A stretch of 64,000 nt of DNA from Toxoplasma gondii ME49 (Eukaryota > Apicomplexa > Conoidasida > Eucoccidiorida > Sarcocystidae). The notes below the pieces were generated by a model. That model made no database searches and had not been told where the DNA came from. It saw nothing but the letters and a program-made list of their open reading frames with translations. A program made the position numbers and the translations under genes. The stretch is taken from assembly GCF_000006565.2 (NCBI RefSeq), contig NC_031474.1:2887662-2951661 (forward strand), given 5' to 3'. This document shows positions 63,094-64,000 of this stretch, piece after piece (the stretch's first letter is position 1; each line of letters begins with the position of its first letter).

Positions 63094-64000
63094 ATGGAGG
63101 ACCCCGTAAGTGTTGAGTCCTCCGTTTCTGCTTCGCAGGTAGCAGAGTCGAGCCGGCCAGTGTCGTTTCGTGGTAAGAGCGTTTCGCCATCCGATTCTGG
63201 AGGCCACCGAACTCAAGACAAGCGAAGGAATCGCCATTCACGGGCCCCATTGTACTGCGCCGAGCTAGTAAAGTCAAACGGCCCTGCCGTCGCCACCGGA
63301 ACAGGAAATGAGCCCGATGGTTCGAGAGCGCCGCGAAGTTCGAAGGAAAGCCAGACTCGCGCGGTTGACATGTGCGGTGTAAATGAGGTTGTGGAGCTGG
63401 TAATCGGTGGCCATATCTTCTTCGCATCTGAGTCTACTCTTCGCCGTTCTAAAACTCTACAACAACTCCTCCAAAAAGTGTCTGTCAAACAATCACAAGG
63501 CAGCGGAGAGTCGTGTAAGACCGGGAACCGGGTGCCGGAATCCGAATGTAACCAGTTATCCTCTTGTTTTTCGGAAGGAGGCTACTCCCTGGCTGATGTC
63601 AGTGCCACTGCCGAACCAGGACCGACCACCAGTCCCAGCGTTAGAAGCGTTTTCGTTGATCGTGACCCTTACCGTTTCAGTTTTGTTTTGGACTATCTTC
63701 GGAATGGCCAACTGGATGTACGGGAGACCAGCGACGGGCAGAAAGTTTATAGGGAGGCGCTGGCACTTGGCAATCCCTCGGGTGGAAGCGGAGACTTTTC
63801 AGGCAATGTTCACTATCGTGGGTGTCGTGTGGGCGACTCCGATGAGAAGCGCGATGGTGCTTTCAACTCTGCGTGCCTGTCTCTTGTCAGCTTACGTTGT
63901 GAGTTTGATTACTTTGGTATCGACTGGCCTAGCCGCTGTTTGCGCTGTGAAGTTTTATTTGACCCGTCGCGTTGTCAGCAGTTGTCCGCAGATTCCGTTG
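63094..64000 (+). CDS. KCTD-type BTB/POZ (T1) domain protein, partial at window edge
   Basis: The frame stays open from ATG at 63094 to the window end (302 codons), so the 3' end is missing. After a Ser/Arg-rich leader, a T1-type BTB domain begins at about residue 99: VVELVIGGHIFFASESTLRRS matches the family's V-x-L-N-V-G-G-x-x-F start. FVDRDPYRFSFVLDYLRNGQL (187-207) matches the F-I-D-R-D-P and L-N-Y-L-R core, and CEFDYFGI (269-276) matches the closing A-E-F-Y-x-I. Two insertions interrupt the fold, at about 131-184 and 225-266. KCTD-like proteins often act as oligomeric scaffolds or cullin-3 adaptors, but the C-terminal part that would tell is outside the window. The start is uncertain: GTAAGT at 63106 and TTTCTGCTTCGCAG ending at 63138 could be splice sites, and Met93 is an alternative start. 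Confidence 0.75.
   Translation, partial: MEDPVSVESSVSASQVAESSRPVSFRGKSVSPSDSGGHRTQDKRRNRHSRAPLYCAELVKSNGPAVATGTGNEPDGSRAPRSSKESQTRAVDMCGVNEVVELVIGGHIFFASESTLRRSKTLQQLLQKVSVKQSQGSGESCKTGNRVPESECNQLSSCFSEGGYSLADVSATAEPGPTTSPSVRSVFVDRDPYRFSFVLDYLRNGQLDVRETSDGQKVYREALALGNPSGGSGDFSGNVHYRGCRVGDSDEKRDGAFNSACLSLVSLRCEFDYFGIDWPSRCLRCEVLFDPSRCQQLSADSV

Overview
The window looks like nuclear DNA of a coccidian apicomplexan, most likely Toxoplasma gondii or a close relative such as Hammondia or Neospora. The reasons are genes split by introns with GTAAG/GTGAG donors and pyrimidine-CAG acceptors, large serine-, glutamate- and arginine-rich insertions in otherwise conserved proteins, long intergenic gaps with TA microsatellites, and a candidate secreted protein with the RRLxx (TEXEL) cleavage motif of Toxoplasma dense-granule proteins. 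I could not separate the species. Exon borders below were read by hand: each junction was chosen so that splice consensus, reading phase and family homology agree.

Layout, left to right. 1.2-13.8 kb (minus): RRP12-like ribosome-biogenesis HEAT-repeat protein, 14 exons. 15.8-17.9 kb (minus): two-exon TEXEL-bearing membrane protein, probably exported from dense granules. 17.9-21.8 kb: gene-poor tract with a duplicated 300-bp repeat. 21.8-30.2 kb (plus): outer-dynein-arm docking-complex coiled-coil protein (CCDC63/CCDC114 family) with a huge disordered tail. 32.2-33.1 kb (minus): mitochondrial glycine-cleavage H protein. 35.4-48.5 kb (plus): 15-exon importin-beta-type nuclear transport receptor (transportin-3/importin-13 group). 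49.8-51.0 kb (minus): orphan membrane protein. 51-54.3 kb: no recognisable gene. 54.3-55.2 kb (plus): orphan protein with a C-terminal four-cysteine motif. 55.9-59.9 kb (minus): fused PabA-PabB aminodeoxychorismate synthase of folate synthesis. 60.2-61.8 kb (plus): secreted M14 zinc carboxypeptidase with ten tiny introns. 63.1 kb to the edge (plus): start of a KCTD-type BTB protein.

The genes do not form a pathway; the window is a normal eukaryotic mosaic of housekeeping genes (ribosome assembly, nuclear import, one-carbon and folate metabolism), a flagellum gene expected to serve only the male gamete, and lineage-specific secretory or membrane proteins. The clearest architectural oddity is the intron-size shift: the left 50 kb has introns of roughly 200-900 nt, the synthase gene 94-235 nt, and the carboxypeptidase 53-61 nt throughout, including one apparent GC-AG intron. 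The synthase and carboxypeptidase genes are head to head with 279 bp between their start codons.
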